From Kingdonia uniflora (taxonomy: Eukaryota > Streptophyta > Magnoliopsida > Ranunculales > Circaeasteraceae), in the NCBI GenBank assembly GCA_014058105.1, contig JACGCM010002535.1, forward strand, positions 3,286,001 to 3,350,000: a stretch of DNA of 64,000 nt, written 5' to 3'. Of the stretch, positions 1-12,246 are shown piece after piece. The first letter of the stretch is position 1; the number at the start of each line of letters is the position of its first letter. The translations under genes were made by a program, and so were the position numbers. The notes under the pieces were generated by a model. It was not told the origin of the DNA. It ran no database searches and saw only the letters and a list, made by a program, of their open reading frames with translations.

Positions 1-1653
1 TTCAATTATTTGTGTAAGTTCAGAATCTCTATGGTACCGACATGCTCCCCTAAGAACCTGAAATGAAGTAACACATTCAACATTTAAAATCCTTGTACAC
101 CAAAAAGCATATGCAAAATTTTTAGACTAATTTCTTTGAGCATAAATACATTGTATTGGATAAGACTTCAGCAAAACTTCGAATGCATTTCCCTTAACTT
201 TAGGGAAGGAAAGATTTACCTCTATGAAAGCATTCGCTGTATAATCACCAAAATTTATCGCTCCACTAAGAACCCAAGGAAAAATAAAAAATATAGCCGA
301 CAAAGATCACCACAACAGAAACTATGAAGGTGTACGTACTTGCTAGTAACTTATATCATAAAACGCCTACCCGAATTCAGTCTATAATAATTTATATTAA
401 ATTATCCAAATAGTCTATGCATTTTAGAATACAAAAGAAAAGAAAATGTCATACCATGAGAACTTGTTCCATTATAGCAAGCAAGTATATTTTTTTTTCA
501 CAATCGTCAAAAGTTAAGAGTAAATTTGCAACCGACGTCTTTGTACCAACATGAAAGGCATTTACTTGGTTATCAAAATTATTTACTTGGGTTTAAACCC
601 TTCTCTAAGATCGTCAGTTCCTTTTTATAACTTGCATTATTATTTACTCAAAAAACATTTCTACATAGAATCTTTTATCGAACGAAATAGAGCGAATATG
701 AGCAAAAACAGAAATACCATGATTTCCTGAAGTCTAAACCAAGACAAAACGACATTCAAGCGTAATTATAAAAAACAAAACAATGAAGAGTGGTTTCCCC
801 AAATGAGGGGGAGATATTTTCTTGCATTAGAAATTAGAAATCATAAATTCTAGCAAACTACTTGAAAATTAACTTTGATGATCTTACCTGGTCCGTAAAA
901 TGAGGTGCAAACATAATCCTTCATAAGTCATGATTTTCCTATGCTGAACACACCTCTTTAACACCACAATCTGCAACACATGAAATTCTATAAGTCGTTT
1001 CCAGACAGTCAACAAATAAAGTTTTTTTTCTATTCTTAGTTAACAAATCAAAGTAAAAATGCGAAACTCAGAACACACCTCTTTCTCAACTTCAGTAGCT
1101 GTAGTCAAAACATTATCCTGCAATATAAATACAATGAAGAAATATGTCAAGCTCCATTATAATTCAGATGTGGGTAGATATGTATGGAAAAATTGAAAAT
1201 ATGGCAATTATCAAATGAAAAATGTGAGAACCCATCATGTGGACTGACCAAAAAATACATCTGAGATCAATGACTGAAACATCCAGACAATCGTGTAAGA
1301 AATAAAAATTGGTCACAAAGTTTACATTAAGTAAAAAATGCACCTTCTTATAAGAATTAACATTGTGTAACAACACAAGCTCGAGCAGATCCTTAACCGG
1401 GGTCCCTTTTTTCTGTCACAGAAAAGAAAAAAAGTGATACATGAATGTTAACCACCTCTTACTGATTGAAGAAGAGAATTGCACTACTATAGAAATGCAA
1501 TCAATTTTTTTAAACTACAAATTGTACCTTAACCGGAGTCCCTTTTAAACTACAAATTATATATAGGGTTTAAAGATCTAGATTGAGAGATTGAGATAAT
1601 GAAATCAATCCTTCATACCAACCCCCAAAACTGAAATGTAAATCAAGGAGATT

Positions 1654-1690
<37 letters not shown>

Positions 1691-1947
1691 CATTTGAGAT
1701 GAAAGTCACGTATTGATAAATTGGATAGTTTTGAGGATTCCTGAATATATGCTTACCTTGTTTGAGGATAAATGGAAGACGAAGGCCTTACACTGAAACT
1801 CTTTAACACCTCAATTTGAAAATTGAAACCCCCTTGAGTTCCCTTGAAGATTAAAACACCCATGAACTGCAGAGAGAACTTAAGAGAGATGCTTTTGAGT
1901 GATAGATGGCTTTCGGAGAGAGTTGCGATTAGAGGTTTTTCTTGCAA
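1..1947 (-). CDS. Unidentified multi-exon gene, 5' part only
   Basis: I do not recognise this protein. On the minus strand five segments have good acceptor and donor sites and join in one open frame: 1362-1412 (phase 0 to 0, begins KKGTPVKDLLELVLLHN), 1079-1117 (DNVLTTATEVEKE), 888-970 (ends phase 2, ...LHLILRT), 220-265 (phase 2 to 0, ...FGDYTANAFIE) and 1-57 (VLRGACRYHRDSELTQIIE, continuing out of the window). Together they give 92 codons without a stop. A candidate first exon at 1757-1947 starts with ATG (MQEKPLIATLSESH) and ends at a strong GTAAGC donor, but it ends in phase 2 while the 1362-1412 exon starts in phase 0. So another small exon, a different start, or a non-coding first exon is needed. 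The gene is divergent from ARL8. The phase agreement across four introns is the main support; function is unknown. Confidence 0.45.
1657..1689. repeat. (GA)n microsatellite
   Basis: About 16 perfect GA dinucleotides inside the first intron of the leftward gene. Probably polymorphic; no function inferred. Confidence 0.95.
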
Positions 1948-2297
1948 TTGGTTGGCAAGACTAAACTACCCTTATTGTATGCTTTGTCCAAAGTACCCCT
2001 AAGCCAAAGAGTCAAACAAATCTAGACCGTCCATCTCTCTTCTCTCAACAAATCTCAGCCCCTCTTTATCTTTTAGACATTGACAAACTTGTTTATACCA
2101 AAAACAAGCAATATATATTCGCATATCTAATTTTTCAGATTTCAAAAGCGGGGAAAAGTAATTTTGCGGAGCAGAGAGAAGTCAATCATCAAATCATTTG
2201 GGAAACTCTCTCTCTCTCTCTGCAATCATAAACTCAATTTCTCCTTAGTTACAAAACCCTAATCTATCAATTGGTGCTCGCTGATTGTAATTCTCTA
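1948..2297. promoter_or_regulatory. Shared upstream region of two divergent genes
   Basis: About 350 bp separate the putative leftward ATG (1947) from the ARL8 ATG (2298). It includes a (CT)8 tract at 2206-2221, probably in the ARL8 5' leader, as pyrimidine tracts are common in plant leaders. No clear TATA box stands out in either direction. A bidirectional promoter is inferred from position only. Confidence 0.4.
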
Positions 2298-5200
2298 ATG
2301 GGGTTGTGGGATTCTTTCCTCAATTGGCTTCGAAGGTGAGTCCGTCTCAAACTTTTACATGTTTCTATCTCTATTTAATTGGAAATTTTTATCTCTTATG
2401 TTGTGTTGTGAATTATGTGCTAAGTTTTGATTTTTTGGGTGCAATGTTGTTTTTTAGGTTTGTTTTGGTGATTATAAGCGAGTAATTTTTGTGGGTTCTT
2501 TGTTATCAGTTAGTATTATTTATTTTATTTTTATTTCTTTGAGTTGAGAATCTGTTTCGAATTTGTGTTTGAGAATAATGTAGTTGGCGGTTTAGCGTTA
2601 AGTTGATCGTGTTATGTTACTCTGTTGAAGTCTATCGGATTTTATGTAGCTTTCAAGCAATGGGGGTTGAATAAGTAGTAGCATATGTAGGGTTTTTTGG
2701 GAGGTGAGAAGGTGGAGTTGGGTTATTCGTTTTTATTATTGTTGGTTTAGAGTTGGGAACTTGTTTCGAATCCGTGTTTGATGATAAGGCATCAAAAGAT
2801 TAAGTTGGTTCAAGTTTTCATTTGGTGTTGGTGGATCGATTTATGTTCTTGGGTTCAATTCTATCAAATGCCTTGTGGCATTGGAGCAGTGAGGGTTTCG
2901 CTCATGGTGGGGTGGAGTGGGTAGAGAAGTATATATTTTTTGAATATTAGTTGATTGTCAGATCACAACTGAAAGATTTCATGAAAAAGTATGTGAAATC
3001 GACACAACTTGGTTCACACGTGATACATGATGTATGGCATTACCATTTACTCGGTGCAAATTTTACTACAAGTGATTGTTAAGTACTCTTTTAAGCAAGC
3101 AAATTCCCACCTATTAAAGCACAGTGCATTGTATAAGGACGTATGTTTGAGGACAACCCTGCCCAATTAGCATATTCTCGATGGTAGGATGACCTTTTGG
3201 GCGGTTTAACTGCCGGGAAAATGGAAAAACCTTCAGATACTTTAAGTACGAAGTACAAACTACTGCGTCTAGATGTGGTACTTGGAGTATGCTATGCTTA
3301 AATTGACATGCTACGCCCACGTCATAGGCGAGATTCAGTAATAGTAATAGCTTAATGTATAAGTTTGATGGCTACAATCTGATGGGTTAAAAGTTGCAAG
3401 AAGTTCACTTTCTTATTTATTTATTTATTTTTTTTGCTTAATTCGTGCTTTTTAACTTAGTCAAAACAGAACTCAGTCACATTATATAACTGCCTTAGTG
3501 ATCTGGTCCAGGGATAGGATTTTAGGGCTGCTTTCTGCCTGGTGGTTTCGGGCTCAATAATGCAAACTTCGGAGAGTGTTTTGTCAGGATAGGGTGATGC
3601 TAAACCTGATCTAAGCAGCAAAGTGCTAGGCTGGAAAAGAACATGACGTGAATCGTCCTCTTATAGTCGTTTCTCACTATCTATGGTTTATTTATGTTTA
3701 TGTTATTGTGATTTAAGCTTCTCTGCTAGAGATGCTTAGTAGGTTTTAGAGAGTTCCTAATTAACCAACACAAGGCTAAGATGGTATTTTTCCCAATTTC
3801 TAGAATATTCCTAATAGGGTTTTCACCCCCTTATATTTTATAAAAGGGAGGCTAGGTCCTCTATTTTATTTAGTTGATGTTTCGAAGAGAGTTAAGTTTT
3901 GTTTAGTTTCAATTTGAAGTTTAGTTTTGTGTTTTAGTGTTAGTAAAAACCCTGATTTTAATTAGGTTAACGTTTATCAATCCAAGTTCCTGTTTTCGCA
4001 ATTTAAATTTACTTTAAATTGGCATCAGAGCCGTTGAATTTTTCGTGGAGGAGTTATGATTTCCAGATCCGCGAGATGGTTATTTCGATTAAAGAGTTAA
4101 ATACAAAGTTTGATAAGCTGGTTGAAGCTTTGGTTTCGAAAAGATATTTACCCCCTCACCTTAAGGAACAATTTCGACCAACGAAAGTTTCGTTATCACT
4201 GGTCGAAACAACACAAAACCCCGATAACGGGTTGATCACCAGTTCGCAAGAACGCGAGGAGTTCGCGAGTGAAGAATACACACTAGATTTTCGCGTGCGG
4301 GGCTGCTTATGTAGATGGCTCGTAGGTTATAAATCACTAAAGATTTAATCCACACCGAAGCCAACACCCGAGCCACATCCGGATGTGCTGTCGGTCATGC
4401 AGTCAAAGCTGATGTTAAAAAACTCAAACTGGCATTGAAAGTATTGTCCAAGGTTTAGGAGAGAAATCAGATTCATAATGGAGCAGAATCGCGATTACGA
4501 GATGCGTAAGATGGAAACCACCATGGATAAAAAACGACGCGACAGACCGTAGGGGAGGAGAGATAGAGTTGGTTCTTGAGAAAGGACTCAACAAACCTCT
4601 TTCTGAGTTCTAGTGGAAGCCTACAACCGAAGGTCTGTCTGTCTGATTTTGATGAAGTTAATGGGAATCTCGTTGATGATTTTCTTGCAGGTTTTGGATT
4701 AGGTCTCGAAGGTTACACCTGAGCACCTATTGGAGACCAAGGAATACCTCTAATCGAAGCTTCGATTGGAACCATTGTCGAATTGAAGAGAAGAACAGCC
4801 GATGTTGGCACAGGTTTTAGCAAAGTTAAACTCGTAATTGGAGAAGAAGGTTGTGAGAAAATTGATACCAAACTATTAGCTGGGAACCAAGGAACATCTA
4901 CGATCAGAGTTTTGGTCGCGAAAACGGCGGGTTTGCAAACCCTAGAAAACCCAGTTACAGGTTGCGAAACGACGAGGGAGGCAACAACTTCGGGTGAGGG
5001 AGAAACTATGTTGGAAGAAAGAACAACACTTGGGTCGCACATGGTATTCACGACCAAGCCCACTACTTCCTCACCTAGTTATGATTGATTCTCCTATCCA
5101 GCCCACTACCCATCTACCGATGCAGACCCACAAACCCCTTCTTGAAAATTCAAATTTGAATATGGGTAGGACATATATATTGACGTCAGCAACAACTATT

Positions 5201-8200
5201 CATTCACTCTCTCATACACGTGGTAAACACATGCAGAACCCGACCTAGGCCCAAGATTCAAGTTTGGCCCATAACATCGACCCATTCCAGCAGCTCAAAA
5301 ACCCAGTTTGGACCGATACGTGCGCCTCACACAAGCCACCACCCGCATGCAAATCACGTGCTCAACCAGGCTCTCAGGAATAGTACTTTCACACATGATT
5401 GTGAATTTTCTCCACTCGTTCATTGGGACAAACCCCCAATATTTGATGAGTATTCAGATGATGTCATTAAGAAAGAGTTCGTTGATTCATTTTGGGATGG
5501 CATCTTAGCTAATTTTGAAAAGCAGAAACCATTGTTTATTTTATTTTTGAATGTTCTTTAATAAAGGGATATTGATGACAACATCGTACCCTCACACTTG
5601 TGTATGACTTTGGGTTACAGAAAATTCCGAGGCATGATTTGAGGTTTGAAGACGGGTATGAGAATTCTGAGTTTCGAGGTGTTTTAAAATTTGTTGATTT
5701 CGTGGCCGAAATCTTTCGAAGACGGAGTGATTTGATGTGAATCGTCCTCTCATGGTCATTTCTCACTGTTTATGGTTTATTTACGTTTATGCTATTGTGA
5801 TTTAAACCTCACTGCTAGAGATGCTTAATAGGTTTTAGGGAGTTCTTAAAGTAACCAACACAAGGTTATGATGGTGTTTTTCCCAGTTTTTAGAATATTC
5901 CTAATTAGGGTTTTCACCTCCTTATGTTTTATAAAAGGGAGGCTAGGTTCTTTATTTTATTTAGTAGACGATTTGAAGAGAGTTAAGTTTTGTTTAGTTT
6001 CAATTTGAGGTTTAGTTTTGTGTTTTACTGTTAGTAAAAACCCTAATTTTAATTAGGTTAACGTTTATCAATCCGAGTTTCTGCTTTCGCGACTCAGATT
6101 TACGTTAGAACATTTAAAACAACAATATCAATTGCATATAAGCTACATAGTCTGTCTTGCAGTTTCCTTGTCAAAGGGGTTTAACATACTGTAGCAATTA
6201 ACTACCCTTTCTTCGACCATTGCTTTCATACACTAGTTCCATTAAAGGACCATATTTCATTAACAGGTAGAAGAAACTGAATTTAATGACTGTATATTCT
6301 GTATCCTCGGGAGGAATAACCACCTTTAGTACCAACTACCATGAAATAATCCTGTGTAAGTGCAACTGCTACACGTTATGAAGAAGAATACATTTTTTTA
6401 AGGAGTGGAACTCATTATCACTGTGGATGTGTCGTCTAACAACTCCATATTCTACTTCCTGCCCAGATGGGAATTTCAAGATTTGAAACTCTTTAAGTTT
6501 TCTCCAGATCTTCTGGATTTATTATTACTTGTTAGAGGTTGGTTTGGGTTTGGATTCATAGATGGTTTATCAATGGTACATCATATCACATATTTTGAGA
6601 TGCTGGAGATTTGAGCAAGACTTGGTCACGATTGTTTTGAAGTTTGAGGCGAGGTCAGAACTTTGTGAAAGAATTAAGTTTTGTGATTGTTGGGTTTGAA
6701 GTTGTAATTAAAGTTTGCGATACTGTGTTGGTAGATGAAGATAAGAGTACTAAGGAATAATGATTTTTGAGATTGAGAAAGCATCATTTATCATATATAT
6801 ATATATATATGATAAATGATGGAAACTTTAGCCTAGATGGAAACTTTAAGATTCGGTACCCATTTAAGTTTTTTCCGTATCATTCAGATCTATTGTTAGA
6901 GGTCGAGATGTGTTCATAGTTAGTTTATTATAGGTATTTTTATATTACATATATGGAGATACTGGAAATTTGGGCAAGTCTCCTTTTTGTGTGTTTCATA
7001 GTTTGTGTTGAGGTTTATTATTGCAGAGGAATCAAGTTTTGTGTTTTTTGAGTTTGAAGTTAGTGCATCAGTGTTGGGGTAGGGGGGCATTTTTATGAAT
7101 TATGGATGTAATCTCATTTTAATCGTAATCCAAGATGGAGCATGTATATTTTACATTGACGGGGTGTTAGAGGACAATGATGAAGGGTAAAGTAAGTTAG
7201 TTATGTGTACTCTAGCCTAATTTGAGAAAAAAAATACAAATTTGGATATGAACAAATTTTCCTATAAATCTTGCTTATCGGCGATTCATCAGCGATACAT
7301 CTCAGATGATGGGGGAAATCTCCAAAAAATTAAAAACTGAGTTTCCAAATAATTAATTTGGTTTCATTTTTTGCAGAGACATCTCTATCAATCTTTCTTA
7401 TTGAATCACATTGAATATACTTTTCTAGAATGGAGTGGATCCGTGGACACTTCCTTTTGGGACACTTTTTAGACACATCTTTTTTTTTTGGCTATTTAAA
7501 ATGATTTGAGAAAGTTTATCCTTGTGGATATGATCTTTTTTACCTTTAGGATCACACAATTATTTGGTCATTCCAACACTTCATCATAATGTATAACGTT
7601 AAAATTTAGATAAAATGAAGAACTAAAAAGCGGGAATAATATGTTATAATTTAAAATTTATTTTAATGTTGATAAAAATACCGAAATAACTCGGTTTTTG
7701 GTTTTTGGTTTTTGGTGAGGTTGATCTTCATGACAATGAGTCGCTCCCTTTCTAGAAAATATCAAATATAGAAAAAGTAAAAAATGTACTGAAATAGAGT
7801 TTAGGTGTTCGAAAATGAGCAATTTATTTTAGAACATTTTGGCAATGATTCTTCTCCAATATGTTACAAATGTATTGCATTAAATTAGACATGTTTCAAA
7901 GAGCTCATTTTCTTCGGTAAGTGAGCTGAGGTTTGAAGACCCCCATGATACATATCTCTCCCTCTCCCCCGGACCCACCACCAAAAAATACACAACCCAC
8001 ACATTGTTCACAAGGAAAAAACATTTAGGAACCCAAATCAAATTACATTCTCTCATTTAAGGTGCATTTTGCGGCATTCCAACTTATCTTCTTTAGGTCA
8101 TTTCCGAAAGAGCTTGGTGGCACTGCTAAGAAAGTGTCACTGGGGTGAGGCCTTGCCAGATGGTCCGTTGCCTTATTCGTTCTCTCTATAGACATGGGAA

Positions 8201-11200
8201 ATTTCAAATCAAGCTCCTTGATCAATCTCCAGATTTTGTTTATTAAGAATCTTGCTTCCCAAGTAGGTTTACTCTGTATTTTCACATAGTTCACAACAAC
8301 AGCTAAGTCAGTATTCAACCTTATTCTAGCCAACGTTTTCGACTTAGCCAGTAACTGTCTCATCTCTATTGCCTGTAATTCATGAACAGAGACAGAGATT
8401 GGATTTCAGTCACCTGTGGCAGTAGCCATCACATTTCCCAAATGGTCTCAGATTATGGCTCCATAACCCCCCTATTACCAAGTTACTAGAATTTTTGTTT
8501 TTTGATTACATTATTTCAATCTAGAATCTGTCACACTTAGTATTCGTATTACAGTTTTCTAAAAAGAAATAGTATTTATATTACAGTCCTATATAGTGAT
8601 ATCACTGCTTACATGGGAACGGTATAGCCTGCTCTCTTGAGATGCATGAAAATATTTTGTTGCCCTATAATTTCGTATAGTTTTGGATCTCCGAATGATC
8701 TTCACACTCAAAATACTAGGTGGTGGACTATATTTAGGTTTTTTGTTTTTTTGCTGAAATGTCTAAAATAACTTCTTTTGCAAATTCACAAGGGTATCTT
8801 ACAAGTTTGATGTAGTCCGGCGACCTGAAGTTTATGCTGTTCTAAAACGGCATTTGTGCCTTTGTTGCAGTACATGACTTTATTTTTGGCCTTTCTGCAG
8901 CCTCTTCTTTAAGCAAGAAATGGAGCTTTCTTTGATAGGACTGCAGAATGCTGGGAAAACCTCACTTGTCAATGTTGTTGCTGTAAGTAACATTTATTAT
9001 AAAACCTGCTGTTCTGATTTTGCTTTTAACAATCATTACTGATGCCAAACAACCCATTTCCTTTATAGACTGGTGGATATAGTGAAGACATGATCCCAAC
9101 AGTGCGTACTCTCTGTCCCCTTGTGGTTACCTCTAGTTTATAAACTTATAATTACATACCATACACCTTTTATTTAATCACCTGCACATTTTCTGTCCAA
9201 CAGGTGGGATTCAATATGAGAAAGGTTACTAAAGGGAATGTTACGATAAAGTTGTGGGATCTTGGAGGTCAACCGAGGTTTCGCAGCATGTGGGAGAGAT
9301 ATTGCCGTGCTGTTTCTGCGATTGTGTACGATTCTGTCCCATTTTTACTTATAAACTATGTTTGTTTTATCGTTTATTACCTTATTTGGTCCTATCAAAC
9401 TATTAATAAATCCAAATTAAGATGACTATTTCTCAAAGGCTTCCTTGATCATTATGATAATTGTATCCTTGTAGAATTATTCTGGGGGCATTTAAGATTC
9501 TTTTTGGTGATGTTGTGTGAAACATGAAATCAACCACGGTGATGAAGGACATGACCTTACATTATAATTTTATGTAGAGAATACAATTAGAAACTATGGT
9601 TATCTGATTTTTATTTCCAGAAGGCTGCTCCTAGTAAATCTGAAATTTTATGAGCACTTGGGAACATTTTGAGAGTCAAATGTTCTTTAATAAGCACTTT
9701 CTACCTTCAAAGTTTTCGCAAACAAAAAATGTTATTTTGGTCACCTAATGCACTCTCAGCTCAGGGGGCACACACTTAGTAAAGCTTAACTTCTCAAGAT
9801 CTATATAAAGCTCAAATTGGAACCCAGTAGTGTAAATTTTAAATATAGATTACACAATAAGAACTAACCATTTCATACTGGATATTACCCTTGATTATAC
9901 TATGAGTATGGAGAAATTGAAAGTGCTTCCAAATGAAGTTAGTTACTTACTCCAATGCGAACTATTCTTTAAGTATGATAACTCCAATTGAATGTCAAAT
10001 GAAAATAGAAGGAATGGTTATAGAATTGTAATAGGTTTAGTGAATCGGCTGTATAATGACAATTTGTACGACCTATCATCGACTACAAGAGGGAATGGAT
10101 GAAGATTTCTTATTGACACATAAGAAGTAAGTAGTTAGTCATTCTTGAGGCCTGGGGTAACAAAGTGCTTCTGTTAGTGTAGCTTGATTATAATAGGTAC
10201 AGAAATGATGTAGGTTACGTAATATTAGTGAGATCAATAAAAGTTCTTGGGAAGACCACAATCATTATCTTTTATGTAGGAAGTAAATCCAATTATCTCA
10301 AGATGCTCTATTGGTCTAGTCTACAGTTAATGAACAAAATGACCAAAGAATGACCAGAATAAAGATTTATATCGTTGTTTTCTTGAGGTGGATGATTGAT
10401 GTTTTTTATTCAGATGGATGAGTAATAAGGTTAGGACAGAGAGTAGGCCCTTTGATGAAATTTAAGGACAACCACAACAGGATATTAAAGTAAAAGAATT
10501 CTGACTCGTACTCTTTTATAATAAATGCTAGTGATAGTAGAAGTAAGTGGTTTACTTCTATGCAATTTTTATGTCCTTTTAGAAGAAACTGGATGGAGGT
10601 AGTAAAATTGTATGCATACATCACTTAGGGCATGGTTCAAAGTAAAATTGAATGGTGAAATAAGACTAGGTGCAAACTACTATATGAGGTAAGGTATGAC
10701 AAAGATGAAGGCAAGACCCTCGGTTTAAAAATGTTGTATCCGATGTGGTTTTAGTCAGGGATTCTTTTCATTAAGACCTTAAACTCATGGAATGTTCTTC
10801 CACAATCTAAGAAAGCTTTCCTTTATAAAGATTTATTTTATCACATGCTAGCTCTTTTGTTATTAAAACTCTTAACTGGTATAATAGGTTTTGTTACTAT
10901 TTATAGGTCAGACCGCCTATGATTTTGCAATACTTCCTGATAGACTTTTACTGGTGTGAAAATAGTCCTTGATGATATTTCCTGTGTTGCATGCTTTAAA
11001 TAAGAAGTTTTATCCGACCTCATTACACACCATAATGCGATAGTCTTGGGAGCTGATTATTTCTTACTATGTACAGCTACGTTGTTGATGCTGCTGATTG
11101 TGATAATCTTGCCACATCAAAAAGTGAACTTCATGACCTGTTGAGCAAGCCATCATTAAGTGGCATCCCCTTGCTGGTACTGGGTAACAAGATTGATAAA

Positions 11201-12246
11201 CCTGAAGCTCTGTCTAAACAGGCTTTAACCGATCAAATGTAAGTGAAGATAGCTTAACTCAATCACTATTTTACCCTTACAATATTTTTAATACCAATAT
11301 TTTCATTGGAAATACGGTTGGTCACAAGCAATAAAGTACAGGAAAAGAAAGATTTGGTCAAACAGCACACTGTATTAGTTAACATGGTTTCTTGTAACGA
11401 TTTTCATGTAACTATTACAAAAAGTGACATCTCACATAGGAACCCTCTTTTCATTGATCTGTCCTTTGCCTAGCTTTCAACCTCTCCTATGCTTTTTTTG
11501 TTATTTTTTGATAAATGAAAAAAAATTATTAAGTAAAATAATTAACACCCTTAACCCACAAGGGTAGGAGGAAGCCTGAGAGCAGCAATAATAAGCAACC
11601 CCAAAGTGCTATGGGGAAGAGCAAGACAACAATCAACAAGTCACCTTTTACCCATAATGGTATCCGTGCAAAACCCATTTCTAATTGATCCAGTATAAAG
11701 TTGCACACCCAGTGAAACAAGATTCTCTTCACGTCTTGCAAAATGTCACAAATCAGATTCCGTAAGGACTAGTGTTTGCAAAAATACATGATAAACGAGA
11801 TGCACTGGCTTGATCTACTGTACGGTACTATATTCTACTTAACCGTTTCTTGCTTTATTTTTCTTCTTTTAATTTGTCAATTTTAGGATTATAATTTGTG
11901 GGTCACAATTTCCTAAAATTTGAAGATAATATACAGCCCTGCTTGATACCTTTGTTAAAATATATGAAAAAATAAAATAAAAAATGACAGTCTCCCCCTC
12001 CATCAAATGTTTTCGGCAAACATTGTTGTCATGCTTGAAGGGAACCATTGACAGTGCTAGAGGCCAGTCAGGCCTTCCATACATCCCCTAGTAAAACTGC
12101 TGTTCTAATGAGAGCTTTTTCTGTGCAGGAACCTCGAGTCCATAACAGACAGGGAAGTATGTTGCTTTATGATATCATGTAAAAACTCAACCCACATCGA
12201 CTCAGTTATTGAGTGGCTTGTAAAGCATTCCAAGTCGAAGACCTAG
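2298..12246 (+). CDS. ARL8: ADP-ribosylation factor-like small GTPase ARL8, complete, six exons
   Basis: Exons: 2298-2335, 8901-8982, 9069-9101, 9204-9325, 11077-11238 and 12129-12246. Every junction is GT-AG and in phase; the 555-nt CDS gives 184 aa, the usual length of plant ARL8. The N-terminal [12 protein letters not shown] is the amphipathic helix typical of plant members. GTPase motifs are intact: P-loop GLQNAGKT (residues 26-33), switch I Thr in MIPTVGFN (T51), switch II WDLGGQ (69-74), NKID (129-132) and a C-terminal CKNS segment (163-166). The family binds GTP and guanine-nucleotide exchange factors and acts at endomembranes (lysosome or vacuole related); in plants ARL8 is also known as a host factor for tobamovirus multiplication together with TOM1. 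Intron 1 is unusually long (6565 bp) because of inserted elements. Exon 4 must end at 9325 (ATT GT), using the donor GTACGA, for VYVVDA to be rebuilt. It is the only intact gene seen here. Confidence 0.97.
2336..3643 (+). other. ARL8 intron 1, proximal part
   Basis: Starts with a GTGAG donor and is T-rich, as plant introns are. I see no coding relic or clear repeat before the LTR element at 3644. Confidence 0.7.
3644..4016 (+). repeat. Left LTR of the intron 1 element
   Basis: Direct repeat partner of 5733-6107. It holds a TATA-like TTATATTTTATAAAAGG segment near 3830 and ends just before the primer-binding site. Confidence 0.88.
5733..6107 (+). repeat. Right LTR of the intron 1 element
   Basis: Starts TGATGTGAATCG and ends ACGTTA before the TSD GAACA. 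Scattered substitutions relative to the left LTR show an old insertion. The preceding purine tract (GAAGACGGAG, near 5719) is a weak polypurine tract candidate. Confidence 0.88.
6782..6821. repeat. Perfect 40-bp palindrome with (AT)n core
   Basis: CATCATTTATC, then alternating AT, then GATAAATGATG: 19-bp arms around a 2-bp centre, able to extrude a cruciform or fold as a hairpin in the ARL8 pre-mRNA. It may be the fused ends of a tiny MITE. Confidence 0.9.
8043..8475 (-). pseudogene. RNase H-like (RVT_3) domain fragment
   Basis: On the minus strand a decayed reading frame shows the order of a plant RVT_3 RNase H domain: [23 protein letters not shown] (about 8475-8410), a region ending [17 protein letters not shown] (about 8390-8340), then [11 protein letters not shown] and finally [22 protein letters not shown] (about 8215-8150), corresponding to the usual HVxREANxxADxLAR end. 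Two in-frame stops are present. Such domains occur at the ends of plant LINE polyproteins and as small host genes. No poly(A) tail or reverse transcriptase is visible beside it, so the source is undecided. It is antisense to ARL8, inside its first intron. Confidence 0.6.
9326..11076 (+). other. ARL8 intron 4
   Basis: 1.75 kb between the GTACGA donor and TACAG acceptor. AT-rich, with no identifiable gene or repeat; the only short open frames are on the opposite strand and look random. Confidence 0.6.
11239..12128 (+). other. ARL8 intron 5
   Basis: 890 bp from GTAAGT to TGTGCAG. A less AT-rich patch at about 11545-11760 differs in composition from its surroundings and may be an old insertion, but I could not assign it. 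Confidence 0.5.

Larger units (their letters stand above)
3644..6107 (+). mobile_element. Non-autonomous LTR retrotransposon in ARL8 intron 1
   Basis: Two direct repeats of about 374 bp (3644-4016 and 5733-6107) flank a 1.7-kb interior, and the whole is bounded by a perfect 5-bp target-site duplication GAACA (3639-3643 and 6108-6112). Three bases after the left LTR comes TGGCATCAGAGCC (from 4020), a primer-binding site of the initiator-Met tRNA type, so the element is on the plus strand. The interior has only broken reading frames (for example 4019-4348, which begins without ATG and contains [20 protein letters not shown]), with no recognisable protease, integrase or reverse transcriptase. 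It lies in the same direction as ARL8 and is presumably spliced out. The termini TGA...TTA depart from canonical TG...CA. Confidence 0.88.
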
